Source of the DNA: Vicinamibacterales bacterium
GTDB lineage: Bacteria; Acidobacteriota; Vicinamibacteria; Vicinamibacterales; UBA2999
Assembly (NCBI GenBank): GCA_030680175.1
Contig: JAUXWO010000002.1
Span: 1 to 35,497 of the forward strand
Direction: 5' to 3'
DNA length: 35,497 nt
Shown here piece after piece: positions 1 through 11,443 of this stretch; the stretch's first letter is position 1, and each line of letters begins with the position of its first letter. The position numbers and the translations under genes are program-made. The notes beneath the pieces were generated by a model. That model was not told the origin of the DNA and did no database searches. It saw only the letters and a list, made by a program, of their open reading frames with translations.

Positions 1-449
1 CGCCGCCCCCGCCACCCCCGCCGCCTCCGCCGCCGCCGGGCCCGCCCGCGGCGGCGCCGCTGACGGAGGAGGAGATCTTCGCCCGCAAGTCGCTCGAGCA
101 GCTGAACGCCGAGCGTCCGATGGACGATGTCTACTTCGACTACGACCAGGCCGGCGTGCGCGCCGACGCGCGCGGCGCGCTGCAGAAGAACGCCGAGTGG
201 ATGAAGCGCTGGCCGTCCACCCGCGTCACCGTCGAAGGTCACGCCGACGAGCGCGGCACCGCCGAGTACAACCTCGGGCTCGGTGAGCGCCGCGGCAACT
301 CGGTGAAGGACTACCTGGTGAGCCTCGGCGTGCCCGCCGATCGCATCATGGTGGTGAGCAAGGGCAAGGAATCGCCCTTCTGCACCGAGAGCAACGAGAG
401 CTGCTGGCAGCAGAACCGCCGCGGCCACTTCGTGATCACGGCCAAGTAG
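1..449 (+). CDS. pal: Pal/OmpA-like peptidoglycan-associated lipoprotein, 3' part
   Basis: The open frame enters from the left edge, so the start, signal peptide and lipobox are missing. The visible part begins with a run of about a dozen prolines, then a P/A linker, then an OmpA C-terminal domain starting near the motif VYFDYDQ. The segment HADERGTAEYNLGLGERR is the peptidoglycan-binding signature of Pal: an Asp-Glu-Arg stretch followed by the NLxLxxxR helix. A Cys pair near the C-terminus (FCTESNESCWQQNRR) matches Pal proteins that end in an RR-containing strand. In the family the domain binds diaminopimelate in peptidoglycan and links the outer membrane to the wall as part of Tol-Pal. tolB and the other tol genes would be expected upstream, outside the window. 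The proline-rich linker could also fit another OmpA-family lipoprotein, but Pal is the best reading. Confidence 0.85.
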   Translation, partial: PPPPPPPPPPPPGPPAAAPLTEEEIFARKSLEQLNAERPMDDVYFDYDQAGVRADARGALQKNAEWMKRWPSTRVTVEGHADERGTAEYNLGLGERRGNSVKDYLVSLGVPADRIMVVSKGKESPFCTESNESCWQQNRRGHFVITAK

Positions 450-455
450 CCGCGG

Positions 456-710
456 TCAGCCGTTCGACCGGAGCCGCCGGAGCGCAGCGAGCAGCTGCGC
501 TTCGGCGATCCGCCCCCGCCCGACTTCCTGCCCCTCACACACCACGACCGGAATCGCCCAGCGATAGCGCGCGTACAGATCGGGATCACCCGTGATGTCG
601 ATGCTGGTGAGCGCGAGGTCGCACTCGTCCGCGATCTCCTCGAGCAGATCGCGCGCCTCGTCACAGAGATGGCAGCCGGGCTTGGTGTAGAGCACCACGG
701 CGCGCGGCAT
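456..710 (-). CDS. Glutaredoxin-like thioredoxin-fold protein (DUF836 type)
   Basis: An 84-residue protein with a complete small thioredoxin fold. The N-terminal strand VVLYTKPGC leads into a CxxC active site (Cys-His-Leu-Cys, about residues 13-16), followed by a helix, the strand SIDITGDPDL and a cis-proline loop (AIPVVV). CHLC with this short length is typical of the glutaredoxin-like DUF836 family, whose members are presumed thiol-disulfide oxidoreductases; the substrate is not known. The gene starts 5 bp after the pyrF stop and is probably co-transcribed with pyrK-pyrD-pyrF. It converges on the Pal gene with a gap of only 6 bp and no visible terminator hairpin. A link to pyrimidine synthesis is not implied by the sequence; position in the operon is the only connection. 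Confidence 0.8.
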   Translation of the reverse strand: MPRAVVLYTKPGCHLCDEARDLLEEIADECDLALTSIDITGDPDLYARYRWAIPVVVCEGQEVGRGRIAEAQLLAALRRLRSNG

Positions 711-715
711 GGCGC

Positions 716-1426
716 CTAGCTCGCCGCCAGGGTGTGCGCAATGCGCTCGGCCGCGGCCCTCGGGTCCGGCGCAGCGGTGATGGGACGGCCGATCACGAGG
801 TAGCTCGCGCCCGCGGCCACGGCGTCCGCCGGCCCCATGGTGCGCGCCTGGTCATCGCTGCCAGCCTGCGCGGCCTCGCGCACCCCGGGGGTCACGATCG
901 TGAAATCAGGACCGCAGGCGCGGCGGAGTGCCGCGGTTTCGAGCGGCGACGCGACGACGCCGTCGAGTCCCGATGCCTGGGCCAGCGCGGCCAGACGCAG
1001 CACCTGCGGCATCACGCCGGTCGTGACGCCCACGTCCGCGAGGGCGGCCTCGTCGAGGCTCGTAAGGACGGTGACCCCGATGACGAGCGGGCGTGCGCGC
1101 CCCAGCCGTGCCGCCGCGTCGCCGGCCGCGTCGGCGGCCGCGCGCATCATCGCGGCGCCGCCCGAGGCATGCACGTTGATCATCCACGCCCCGGTGGCGA
1201 CCGCCGTGCGCACCGCGCCGGCCACCGTGTTCGGGATGTCGTGAAACTTCAGATCCAGGAAGACGCGGTCCCCGCGTTCCACGAGCGCGCGCACGACTGC
1301 CGGCCCTTCCGCGGTGAAGAGCTCCTTGCCGATCTTCACGCCGCCGACCGCCCCGCGCAGGGCGTCGGCGAGCGCCAGCGCGCGCGCGGCATCCGGGACG
1401 TCGAGGGCGACGAGGATCGGGTTCAT
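716..1426 (-). CDS. pyrF: Orotidine 5'-phosphate decarboxylase
   Basis: The 236-residue product fits the short bacterial OMP decarboxylase (group 1). The substrate-binding Asp is in ALDV (about residue 9). The catalytic Asp-Lys-Asp array is in [12 protein letters not shown] (Asp58, Lys60, Asp63). The phosphate-binding loop is VIGRPIT near residues 211-217. It catalyses OMP to UMP, the last step of de novo UMP synthesis, in the cytoplasm. The start is the ATG that overlaps the pyrD stop as ATGA (1423-1426), which indicates translational coupling. A much longer frame exists upstream, but that part is a shadow of pyrD. The Grx-like gene follows after 5 bp. Confidence 0.95.
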   Translation of the reverse strand: MNPILVALDVPDAARALALADALRGAVGGVKIGKELFTAEGPAVVRALVERGDRVFLDLKFHDIPNTVAGAVRTAVATGAWMINVHASGGAAMMRAAADAAGDAAARLGRARPLVIGVTVLTSLDEAALADVGVTTGVMPQVLRLAALAQASGLDGVVASPLETAALRRACGPDFTIVTPGVREAAQAGSDDQARTMGPADAVAAGASYLVIGRPITAAPDPRAAAERIAHTLAAS

Positions 1427-2355
1427 GCGTGGGCCGCCGCGGGCGCCGAGGTATCCATCGTGCCGACCAGGTCCTGCAGCCGCGCGATCGAGTGGCGCTG
1501 CATGTAGCTGGTGAGCCCGTCCAGAATCTTGCCCCAGACGAACGGGTCCACGAAGTTGGCGGTGCCGATCTGCACGGCGTTGGCGCCGGCGATCATGAAC
1601 TCGAGTGCGTCCCGCGCGTCCATGATGCCGCCCATGCCGATGATCGGGATCTTCACTTCCTGCCGGCACTCCCAGACCATGCGGACCGCAATCGGCCGGA
1701 TGGCCGGGCCGCTCAACCCGCCGAGCACGTTCGACAGCCGCGGGCGCCGCGACTCGACGTCGATCGCGAGCGCGAGGAACGTGTTGACGAGCGAGATGGC
1801 ATCGGCGCCGGCGTCCTCGGCCGCCCGCGCGAACGTGGCGGGCGCCGTGACGTTGGGCGTGAGCTTCGGAATCACCGGCAGGGTCGTCGCCTTGCGGACG
1901 GCGCTCACGACCGCGTGCGTCCCCGTCAGGCTGCACCCGAACTGGATGCCGCCTTCCTTGATGTTGGGGCAGGAGATGTTCAGCTCGAGCGCGCCGACGC
2001 CCTCTTCCTGCGAGAGGATCTTCGCCAGCTCCACGTACTCGTCGATCGTCGTGCCGCAGATGTTGACGATCACCCGGGCGCCGGCCTCGCGCAGGCGCGG
2101 GAGCCGCTCGTCGATGAAGCGGTGGACGCCGATCCCCTGGAGGCCGATGGCGTTGAGCATGCCCGAGGGCGTTTCGACAATGCGCGGCGGCGGGTGGCCC
2201 TCGCGCGCGTTGAGGAAGAGGCCCTTCACGGCCACGCCGCCGAGCGAGGCGAGGTTCACCACTTCTTCGTACTCGAGGCCGTACCCGAAGCAGCCGCTGG
2301 CCGCGATGAGCGGGTTCGGCATCTCGAGCGACCCGATGCGTACCGACAGATCCAT
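1423..2355 (-). CDS. pyrD: Dihydroorotate dehydrogenase class 1B, catalytic subunit
   Basis: This 310-residue FMN protein oxidises dihydroorotate to orotate. The flavin/substrate motif [10 protein letters not shown] is near residues 17-26, a Lys near 44 lies in VAVKG, and the active-site loop NISCPN (about 126-131) has Cys129 as catalytic base. Cys at this place marks class 1 enzymes; class 2 (respiratory) enzymes have Ser. The class 1B assignment is supported by pyrK, which ends 2 bp upstream and provides the FAD/Fe-S electron path to NAD. The C-terminal part [19 protein letters not shown] is the phosphate-binding region of FMN. The start is the ATG at 2355; the longer open frame upstream is a shadow of pyrK. 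The stop overlaps the pyrF start by 4 nt. Confidence 0.96.
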   Translation of the reverse strand: MDLSVRIGSLEMPNPLIAASGCFGYGLEYEEVVNLASLGGVAVKGLFLNAREGHPPPRIVETPSGMLNAIGLQGIGVHRFIDERLPRLREAGARVIVNICGTTIDEYVELAKILSQEEGVGALELNISCPNIKEGGIQFGCSLTGTHAVVSAVRKATTLPVIPKLTPNVTAPATFARAAEDAGADAISLVNTFLALAIDVESRRPRLSNVLGGLSGPAIRPIAVRMVWECRQEVKIPIIGMGGIMDARDALEFMIAGANAVQIGTANFVDPFVWGKILDGLTSYMQRHSIARLQDLVGTMDTSAPAAAHA

Positions 2356-2357
2356 CG

Positions 2358-3176
2358 CTACTCCCACACCACGGCCGCGCCGTCGAAGACGGGCCCGGCG
2401 ATGCACGAACGGACGAAGTGCGGCTGCGGATCGCCGGGTGACCGCACCGGCACCACGCAGCTGTAGCAGCCACCCAGGCCGCAGCCCATCACGCGCTCCA
2501 GCGAGACCTCGCACGGCTGATCGTGACGGGCGGCGAGGCGCGCCACCGCGGCCAGCATCGGCTCCGGCCCGCAGGCGTACACCGTGGTGGCCCCCGGCGC
2601 GGGCAAGGCGCCGAGTGCCGTCTCGAGCGGCACCGTCACGCGGCCGTGCGTGCCCCGGCTCCCATCCTCGGTGGCCAGCACGATGCGTACGCCCAGCCGC
2701 TCGAAGAACTCCAGGTAGAAGAGCTCCTCTCCGGTGCGCGCGCCGTAGAAGAGGGTGGCCGGCACCTCGAGCGCGGCCAGCGCCTCCGCCAGCGTGGCAA
2801 ACGGGGCGAGCCCCACGCCGCCGGCCACCATCCACGCCTCGCCGCCGTTGACCGGCGGCGTAAACGGGGTGCCAAGCGGCCCGAGGCAGGCGACGCGCGC
2901 GCCCGGTTCCAGCGTGTAGAGCCGTCCCGTGGTGACGCCTGCGCGCTTGTTGAGGATGCTGATGGCGCGGACCGTGCCGAGGTCGTCGCGGAGCACCTCG
3001 AACACCGAGAACGGCCGCCGCAGGAGCGGGTCCGTGCCCAGGCCGGGCTTGACCATCAGGAACTGGCCGGGCTCGGTTTCCGCGCCGATCTCCGGGGCGG
3101 CCAGCGTCAGCACGTTGTAGTCGGCCGAAAGCCGTACGTTCGAGATCACGGTCGCGTCGATGTCGAGCGGACTCAT
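2358..3176 (-). CDS. pyrK: Dihydroorotate dehydrogenase electron-transfer subunit
   Basis: The product of 272 residues belongs to the ferredoxin-reductase family. The order is an N-terminal FAD barrel (GQFLMVKPG then [11 protein letters not shown]), an NAD-binding fold ([19 protein letters not shown]) and a C-terminal [2Fe-2S] site. The four cluster cysteines are near 232, 237, 240 (CGLGGCYSC) and 258, the spacing seen in PyrK. It passes electrons from the FMN of PyrD to NAD+. Two in-frame ATGs compete, at 3188 and 3176. I choose 3176 because TATGAT at 3189-3184 lies 7 nt before it and overlaps the other ATG, which fits a leaderless mRNA. The 3188 start would add four residues. It is the first gene of pyrK-pyrD-pyrF-grx and diverges from the gene at 3240. 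Confidence 0.94.
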   Translation of the reverse strand: MSPLDIDATVISNVRLSADYNVLTLAAPEIGAETEPGQFLMVKPGLGTDPLLRRPFSVFEVLRDDLGTVRAISILNKRAGVTTGRLYTLEPGARVACLGPLGTPFTPPVNGGEAWMVAGGVGLAPFATLAEALAALEVPATLFYGARTGEELFYLEFFERLGVRIVLATEDGSRGTHGRVTVPLETALGALPAPGATTVYACGPEPMLAAVARLAARHDQPCEVSLERVMGCGLGGCYSCVVPVRSPGDPQPHFVRSCIAGPVFDGAAVVWE

Positions 3177-3183
3177 CCTGACG

Positions 3184-3189
3184 ATCATA
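3184..3189 (-). promoter_or_regulatory. -10-like hexamer for leaderless pyrK
   Basis: On the minus strand TATGAT is followed by 7 nt and then the pyrK ATG at 3176. This is the spacing at which transcription would start at or one base before the start codon. No Shine-Dalgarno sequence with normal spacing is present. A -35 box is not obvious. Confidence 0.5.
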
Positions 3190-3226
3190 ACCCAGCGCCG
3201 ACGCGGGGCGGCGCCGCGCGGTCGCG

Positions 3227-3232
3227 TAAGAT
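3227..3232 (+). promoter_or_regulatory. -10-like hexamer for leaderless gene at 3240
   Basis: TAAGAT lies 7 nt before the GTG at 3240. With the opposed hexamer at 3184-3189 it forms a compact divergent promoter pair only about 37 bp apart. The upstream region shows no clear -35 box. Confidence 0.45.
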
Positions 3233-3239
3233 CAGTGGC

Positions 3240-4997
3240 GTGCGCTACCTCCGGATGCTGTCGAACTCGGTGATCGCCGGCGCGCTCGCCTCCGGGTACC
3301 TCACCGTGCTCTTCCTGCAGCTGAACCCCGCGTTTCCGCTGGCGCCGGGGGCCCTGCTCCCCCTCGCGCTGATCCTCGGCGCGGTCTACGGCGCCAACCT
3401 CACCGTCGCTTTCTACGCGCTGATCGTGATCCGGCAACTCCTCGCCGTCGAGGTGCTCTCGCCCGGATGGGTCAGCGTGCGCCTGCTCTCGTGGCTCTCC
3501 ACCATGGCGGCCGCCGGGGCCGCCGGCGTGATGTGGCTGAACCTCGAGGCGTTCGGGCCCATGCTCGATGCCGAGACCACGCGGCGCATGATGCTCGGCA
3601 GCCTGGCCGTCTCGGCCTGTGGCGCCGTCTTCCTGGTGATGGCGCTCGCGCATGTCGGCCGTCGCGGGGGACGGCTCAGCGCGACGATCCTGACGACGAC
3701 CATGGCGCTCTCGATCGGGCTGCCGATGGCGTTGCGGGGGCCGGGCGTGACGCCGCCACCGGTGCCGCCGGCGGCGCCGGTGTCAGTGGCCGACGCCATG
3801 GATCAGGACGGCCGCGTGCTGTTTGTCGGCATCGATGGCGCGTCGCTCGACTTCATCACGGTGGCGGCGGCCCAGGGGCGGCTGCCAAATTTCGGCCGTC
3901 TGCTCGACGGCGGGGCGGCCATGCACCTGGCGACGCTCAGCCCGACACAGGCCGAGCCCGTCTGGACGGCCGTCGCCACAGGCCGGCTCCCCATGGCGAG
4001 CGGGGTGCGATCGTCGGCGCGCTACTTCGCCGGGCCGGCAGCGCCGGCCATCGACCTGCTGCCCGACTACTGCTTCGCGCGGGCGCTCGTGCGGTTCGGG
4101 TTCCTGCGCGAAGAGCCCCATACGCCGGCGTCGCTGCGCGCGCGCCCCGTCTGGGAGATCCTGAGCGGGCTTGGCGTGCCTGTCGGCGCCATCGGCTGGC
4201 CGCTCACGCATCCGGCGCCGCCGGTCAACGGCTACCTCGTCAGCGACGAACTGCACCGGCTGCCGGAGGCGAGGCGGGCGCTCGACGGCGCAGACGCGGT
4301 GCATCCCCCGGGACTCCTCGGCATGCTGCCCGACATCACCGCGTGGCCGCTGGCCGTGGACCCGTTCGCGGTGATCTCGACGCTCGGCGATCCGCCCGCC
4401 GGTGACGTGGACGCGCGCGCCGACCCCTCGCCGATCGTGGCCGACCGCCTGCACCTGCAGATCCTGGAGTTGATGGAGCTCCGCGCCCCGGTCCGCTTCG
4501 TCGGTGTGCGGCTCCCGGGACTCGACGCGGTCGCGCACTACTACCTGCGCTACGCCACCCCGCAGCCCTTCGGCGACGTCACCGAGGAGGAGCGGCAGCA
4601 GTGGGGGCGCGTGCTCGACGAGTACTACGGCGTGTTTGACGCCGTCATCGGCCGCTTGATGGCGGCCCTCGGACCCGAGGACCTGCTGTTGGTCGTCTCG
4701 CCGTATGGGATGGAGCCGCTCAGTCCCGGCAAGCGCGTGCTCGAGCGCGTGTTCGGCAATCCGCGCGTGAGCGGCTCGCACGAGCAGGCGCCGGACGGGT
4801 TCCTGCTCGCCTACGGTGCCGCGGTGGCGCCGCGCCGCCTGCCGCGCGCCTCGGTTCTCGACGTGACGCCCACCTTGCTCTACTACCTCGGCCTGCCCAT
4901 CGGCCGTGACATGGACGGCTTCGCGCGCACCGACGTGTTCACCGGCAGCTTCACCGAGGCCGTCCCGCTGACGTTCATTCCGAGCTACGGGCGATAG
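3240..4997 (+). CDS. Membrane-anchored alkaline phosphatase superfamily protein (type I phosphodiesterase-like), metal site altered
   Basis: A 585-residue protein. Residues 1-180 hold about five hydrophobic segments, then a Pro-rich linker, then an alkaline-phosphatase-superfamily domain starting at VLFVGIDGAS (Asp about 199). The likely nucleophile is Thr236 in SPTQAEPVW, followed by TAVATGRLP. Asp429 and His433 lie in GLDAVAHYY, and His514 in GSHEQAPDG. These match metal ligands and nucleophile of type I phosphodiesterases/nucleotide pyrophosphatases (PF01663). The usual SDHG motif with the paired ligands Asp-His reads SPYG here (residues 487-490), so two ligands appear lost. The substrate is unknown. 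The GTG at 3240 is chosen from the -10 spacing; the ATG at 3255 is the alternative. The gene is alone between the pyrK unit and a repeat-bearing gap. Confidence 0.75.
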   Translation: MRYLRMLSNSVIAGALASGYLTVLFLQLNPAFPLAPGALLPLALILGAVYGANLTVAFYALIVIRQLLAVEVLSPGWVSVRLLSWLSTMAAAGAAGVMWLNLEAFGPMLDAETTRRMMLGSLAVSACGAVFLVMALAHVGRRGGRLSATILTTTMALSIGLPMALRGPGVTPPPVPPAAPVSVADAMDQDGRVLFVGIDGASLDFITVAAAQGRLPNFGRLLDGGAAMHLATLSPTQAEPVWTAVATGRLPMASGVRSSARYFAGPAAPAIDLLPDYCFARALVRFGFLREEPHTPASLRARPVWEILSGLGVPVGAIGWPLTHPAPPVNGYLVSDELHRLPEARRALDGADAVHPPGLLGMLPDITAWPLAVDPFAVISTLGDPPAGDVDARADPSPIVADRLHLQILELMELRAPVRFVGVRLPGLDAVAHYYLRYATPQPFGDVTEEERQQWGRVLDEYYGVFDAVIGRLMAALGPEDLLLVVSPYGMEPLSPGKRVLERVFGNPRVSGSHEQAPDGFLLAYGAAVAPRRLPRASVLDVTPTLLYYLGLPIGRDMDGFARTDVFTGSFTEAVPLTFIPSYGR

Positions 4998-5009
4998 CCC
5001 TCACGTACG

Positions 5010-5121
5010 AAACACGAAGGACACGAAGGTCACGAAGACGCCACACGGAAACTCATTCCAAGGATGACCGGATAGAACATGGCATCCGTGCGTCCTTCGT
5101 TTCTTCGTGTCCTTCGTGTTT
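5010..5121. repeat. Long inverted repeat built of CACGAAG-type nonamers
   Basis: The 19-nt arm AAACACGAAGGACACGAAG (5010-5028) has its exact reverse complement at 5103-5121, with a 74-bp loop. The left arm continues as a 9-bp tandem (CACGAAG units at 5012, 5021 and 5030 with two variable bases). It lies between two convergent genes (stops at 4997 and 5133), so it could end transcription from both sides, although no T-tract follows. Translation of such repeats gives KHEGHEE-like peptides that are often annotated as spurious proteins. Confidence 0.7.
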
Positions 5122-5132
5122 GTCCGTGACCG

Positions 5133-7338
<2,206 letters not shown>

Positions 7339-7341
7339 GCC

Positions 7342-8296
<955 letters not shown>

Positions 8297-8313
<17 letters not shown>

Positions 8314-9628
8314 GGGCGGACGGGTGGTCGACCCCGTCAACGGCCTCGACGGACAGTTCGACGTGCTCATCGACGGTGACCGGATTGCCAGGGTCGGCGC
8401 CGACCTGCCGGCCAGCCTTGCCGAGGGCGGGGAGGTGGTCTCCCTGCCGGCGGGCCTCGTCGTCTGTCCGGGACTGATCGACATGCACGTCCACCTGCGC
8501 GAACCCGGGCAGGAGCACAAGGAAACCGTGGCCACCGGCGTACGGTCGGCGGTCGCGGGCGGCTTCACCGCCGTTGCCTGCATGCCCAACACGAATCCCG
8601 TGAACGACACGGCGGGCGTGACGCGGCTCATCCTGCAGAAGGCCGCCGAGGCCAACCTCGCGCGGGTGTACCCGATCGGCGCGGTCTCGCGCGGACAGAA
8701 GGGCGAGGAGCTCGCCGATATCGCGGAACTGCGCGCGGCCGGCTGCGTCGCGGTCACCGACGATGGGCACCCGATCGCGACGGCGCTCCTGGCACGGCGG
8801 GCGCTGGAGTACACGAGCATGTTCGGCATGCCCGTCATCGAGCACTGCGAGGATCCGACGCTCAAGGGCGACGGGTGCGCGCACGAGGGTCCGCGCGCGT
8901 CGGAACTCGGGCTGCGCGGCATCCCCGGGGTGGCCGAGGCCATCACGGCGAGCCGTGACATCCTGCTCGCGGAGATGACCGGCGGCCACGTGCACATCGC
9001 GCACATGAGCGCGTGGACGACGCTCGAGGCCGTGCGGCAGGGCAAGAGCCGCGGTGTGAAGGTCACGTGTGAAGTCGCGCCCCATCACTTCACGCTGACC
9101 GACGAGCTGCTGGCCGCGCCGATCCCGTTCGACACCAACGCGAAGATGAACCCGCCGCTGCGCGAGGCGCGCGACCGCGACGCGATGCTCGACGGGATCC
9201 GGGACGGCAGCGTCGACGTCATCGCCACCGACCACGCCCCGCACCACTACGACGAGAAGCACGTCGAGTTCGACCGCGCGCCCTTCGGCATTGTCGGGCT
9301 CGAGACGGCCGTGCCGATTGCGATCGACCGGCTCGTGCACGCGGGGGTCGTGTCGCTGTCGCGGATGGTGGAGCTGATGTCGGTCAACCCGGCGCGCATC
9401 CTGAACGTGCCGGGGGGATCGCTGGCCGAGGGGCAGCCGGCCGACATCACGATCCTCGCGCCCGACCTCGAGGTGACGATCGACCGCGCCCGGCTGCAGA
9501 GCAAGTCGAAGAACACGCCGTACGACGGCTGGACGTTCCGCGGCGGCGTCGCCGCGACGATCGTCGGCGGACGCGCCGTGTTCGTCAACTCGGCGGCCGG
9601 CCTGGCGATGGAGGCCGAGGGCGCATGA
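8297..9628 (+). CDS. pyrC: Dihydroorotase, type I
   Basis: The 443-residue amidohydrolase cyclises carbamoyl aspartate to dihydroorotate. The two zinc His are in [18 protein letters not shown] (about 59-76). [11 protein letters not shown] binds substrate, IEHCEDP and HIAHMSAWT carry the next His ligands, and the catalytic Asp is in [13 protein letters not shown] (about 310). Length and motifs place it in type I (Bacillus/Aquifex-like) dihydroorotase, which usually works with a type I pyrB. The ATG at 8297 has GGAG six bases upstream; a GTG at 8285 is less likely. The stop overlaps the next start by four bases (ATGA at 9625-9628). Confidence 0.96.
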
Positions 9629-10248
9629 TCACCGCGCGTCACGACGACATCCGGGAGCGCGCGCGGCAGGACCTGCGCCGGTTCGAGGTGGTGATGGACG
9701 GCCACTTCGACTTCGGCAACGGCTTCCACGGGCGGGTGTACCTGAATCCGCACCAGCTGTTCCGGAACCCGTCCACGATCTGGCGCGTGGCGCAGGACCT
9801 GATTGACGTGATGCCCGCGGCCCTCGTCGCGCAGGCCGAGGTGATCGCGGGTCCGGTCACCGGCGGCGCGCTGCTCGCGCATACCATCGCCGGGCTGCTG
9901 GACGGCCGCCGTGCCCTGTCGGCGCCGCCGCACATCTTTGCGCCCTTCGGGCGCGGCCCGGGCGGCGCGCCGGCGCTCAGCACGTTCTACGCGTCGGTCG
10001 TGCGCGCGCGCCGGGTGCTGCTGGCTGATGATGTCCGGAACACGGGCCAGACGTTCGCGCAGTGCGCGTCGCTCGTGGCAGAGGCGGGCGGCGTGGTGAT
10101 CGGCACCGTGGAGATCGTCGACCGTCTCGAGGCCGTGGCGACGCTCGACGTGCCGAACGTGGCGCTGGTGGACTACACGGCGCCGCCGAACTACCCGGCC
10201 ACGACGTGCCCGCTCTGCGCGGCCGGCGTGCCGATCACGTCCTTCTAG
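9625..10248 (+). CDS. Orotate phosphoribosyltransferase-like protein in the pyr operon
   Basis: A 207-residue type I phosphoribosyltransferase. The PRPP motif is RVLLADDVRNTGQTF (about residues 130-144), and VIAGPVTGGALLAHTIAGLL matches the pyrophosphate loop region of OPRT. The C-terminus has TTCPLCAAGVPI, parallel to EACPMCKAGSPV in the pyrE at 16083, so the two proteins share a Cys-Pro-x-Cys tail. The N-terminal part (DGHFDFGNGFHGRVYLNP) also resembles OPRT substrate strands. It may be a second OPRT or a PRTase with another base. Its start overlaps the pyrC stop (ATGA) and it should be under PyrR control. The stop TAG lies in the first bases of a 111-bp repeat. Confidence 0.75.
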   Translation: MITARHDDIRERARQDLRRFEVVMDGHFDFGNGFHGRVYLNPHQLFRNPSTIWRVAQDLIDVMPAALVAQAEVIAGPVTGGALLAHTIAGLLDGRRALSAPPHIFAPFGRGPGGAPALSTFYASVVRARRVLLADDVRNTGQTFAQCASLVAEAGGVVIGTVEIVDRLEAVATLDVPNVALVDYTAPPNYPATTCPLCAAGVPITSF

Positions 10249-10344
10249 TGGAGTGTATCGACTGAAGAGGTACTGCCCGCACCTCTGCTCAGCCGCGATT
10301 CCGCGGGCCGCCCAACGGGCGGCCCGGTAGTAGACCGTCAACGA
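10245..10344 (+). repeat. 111-bp inverted-repeat element, copy 1 (right end lost)
   Basis: It starts with CTAGTGGAGTGTATCGAC, with the TAG being the stop codon of the upstream PRTase gene. It agrees with copy 2 apart from a few bases and ends in GTCAACGAC, where the junction to copy 2 replaces the terminal ACACTCCACCAG. Internal hairpins are the same as in copy 2. Confidence 0.8.
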
Positions 10345-10353
10345 CACGTCCTT

Positions 10354-10464
10354 CGAGTGGAGTGTATCGACTGAAGAGGTACTGCCCGCGCCTCTGCTCA
10401 GCCGCGATTCCGCGGGCCGCCCAACGGGCGGCCCGGTAGTAGATCGTCAACAACACTCCACCAG
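10354..10464 (+). repeat. 111-bp inverted-repeat element, copy 2
   Basis: The ends are inverted repeats (GTGGAGTGT against ACACTCCAC, extended by GAC/GTC inside). Three inner helices can be drawn: CCGCG-ATTC-CGCGG; GGGCCGCCC-AAC-GGGCGGCCC, which competes with the former for its G-rich edge; and TACTGCC pairing with the distal GGTAGTA. It is identical in length to copy 3 (111 bp) and differs at about six positions. There is no open frame of note and no transposase nearby, so it looks like a MITE- or REP-like non-autonomous element. Confidence 0.8.
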
Positions 10465-10484
10465 TCCCTGTGAGGCAGCGTCCC

Positions 10485-11438
10485 ATGAGACATCTCCACC
10501 TGCGTGCGCTCCCCGCCCTCCTCGCGGCGGCGCTGCTCGTCGCGACCGGCTGCGGCCAGCCGTCTCCGGCCCCCACGCCGCCGCCCGCGCCCGCCATCGA
10601 CGGCGAGGCGCTCATGACAGTGGTGCGGATGCTGGCGGCGCCCGAGATGGAGGGGCGCGGCGCCGGAACGCCGGGGGGCCTCCGCGCGCGTGCATTCGTG
10701 CTGGAGCGCCTGCAGGCGACCGGCCTCGAGCCGGTGGGCGACGGCTTCCAGCTGCCGTTCCAGTTCCCGGCCCGCGCGGACGGAGCGATCACCGACGGCG
10801 TCAACCTCGCGGCGCGATGCGCGGGCACCGCGCCCGAGGCGCCGGTCATCGTCGTCTCGGCGCACTACGACCACCTCGGTGTGCGCGACGGCGAGGTGTA
10901 TCACGGCGCCGACGACAACGCGTCCGGCGTGGCCGTGCTGCTGGCGCTGGCCGCCGCCTGCCGCGAGGCGCCGTTCCATCACACCGTCATCTTCGTGGCG
11001 TTCGACGCCGAGGAGCACGGCTTGCGCGGCGCGCGCGCGTTCGTCGAGTCGCCACCGGTGCCGCGGGAGCGCATCGCCCTGAATGTGAACCTCGATATGG
11101 TGAGCCGCGGCGACACGGGCGAGCTCTACGCGGCGGGTACGCATCACACCCCGGCCCTCCGTGCGCCGCTCGAGGCGGTGGCGGCGCGGGCGCCTGTCGC
11201 CTTGCGGTTCGGCCACGATCGTCCCGAGGACGGCAGCAACGACTGGACCATGCAGTCGGATCACGGGCCGTTTCACGAGGCGGGCCTCCCGTTCATTTAC
11301 TTCGGCGTCGAGGACCACCCCGACTACCACCGGCCGACGGACACGGTCGACCGCATCGACGTCGCGTTCTTCACCGCGGCCGCGACGACGATCCTCGACG
11401 CGCTCCGGGCCCTCGACACCGCGCTGGCCGGGCGCTGA
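10485..11438 (+). CDS. M28-family zinc aminopeptidase, lipoprotein
   Basis: The 317-residue product begins with a signal peptide ending in a lipobox (LLVATGC, Cys about residue 22), then a Pro-rich tether. The peptidase domain has all M28 metal ligands: His in SAHYDHLG, the bridging Asp in GADDNASGVA, Glu-Glu in FDAEEHGLRG, Asp in NVNLDMVSRG, and a final His in VEDHPDYHRPTDT. It is therefore probably an active co-catalytic zinc aminopeptidase anchored to the membrane, used for peptide uptake or turnover. The ATG at 10485 has GAGG eight bases upstream; a GTG at 10470 is weaker and would lengthen the signal peptide. The next gene follows after 5 bp. Confidence 0.9.
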   Translation: MRHLHLRALPALLAAALLVATGCGQPSPAPTPPPAPAIDGEALMTVVRMLAAPEMEGRGAGTPGGLRARAFVLERLQATGLEPVGDGFQLPFQFPARADGAITDGVNLAARCAGTAPEAPVIVVSAHYDHLGVRDGEVYHGADDNASGVAVLLALAAACREAPFHHTVIFVAFDAEEHGLRGARAFVESPPVPRERIALNVNLDMVSRGDTGELYAAGTHHTPALRAPLEAVAARAPVALRFGHDRPEDGSNDWTMQSDHGPFHEAGLPFIYFGVEDHPDYHRPTDTVDRIDVAFFTAAATTILDALRALDTALAGR

Positions 11439-11443
11439 TCCGC

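Larger units (their letters stand above)
10236..10464. repeat. Tandem duplication with 109-bp period
   Basis: CACGTCCTTC occurs at 10236-10245 and again at 10345-10354, and everything between repeats with a few substitutions. The first ten bases of the unit belong to the 3' end of the PRTase gene, so the duplication took in a bit of coding sequence. The unit otherwise consists of the 111-bp element; the first copy has lost its right terminal inverted repeat at the junction. Confidence 0.85.

Noticed and set aside
3186-3188. Alternative ATG for pyrK, four codons upstream
   Set aside because: It overlaps the TATGAT hexamer, which is better read as the -10 box for the start at 3176. It cannot be excluded without transcript data.
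10236-10464. CRISPR-like direct repeats
   Set aside because: There are only two units, 109 bp apart, with no unique spacers and no cas genes. The unit is a palindromic element seen again at 21850.
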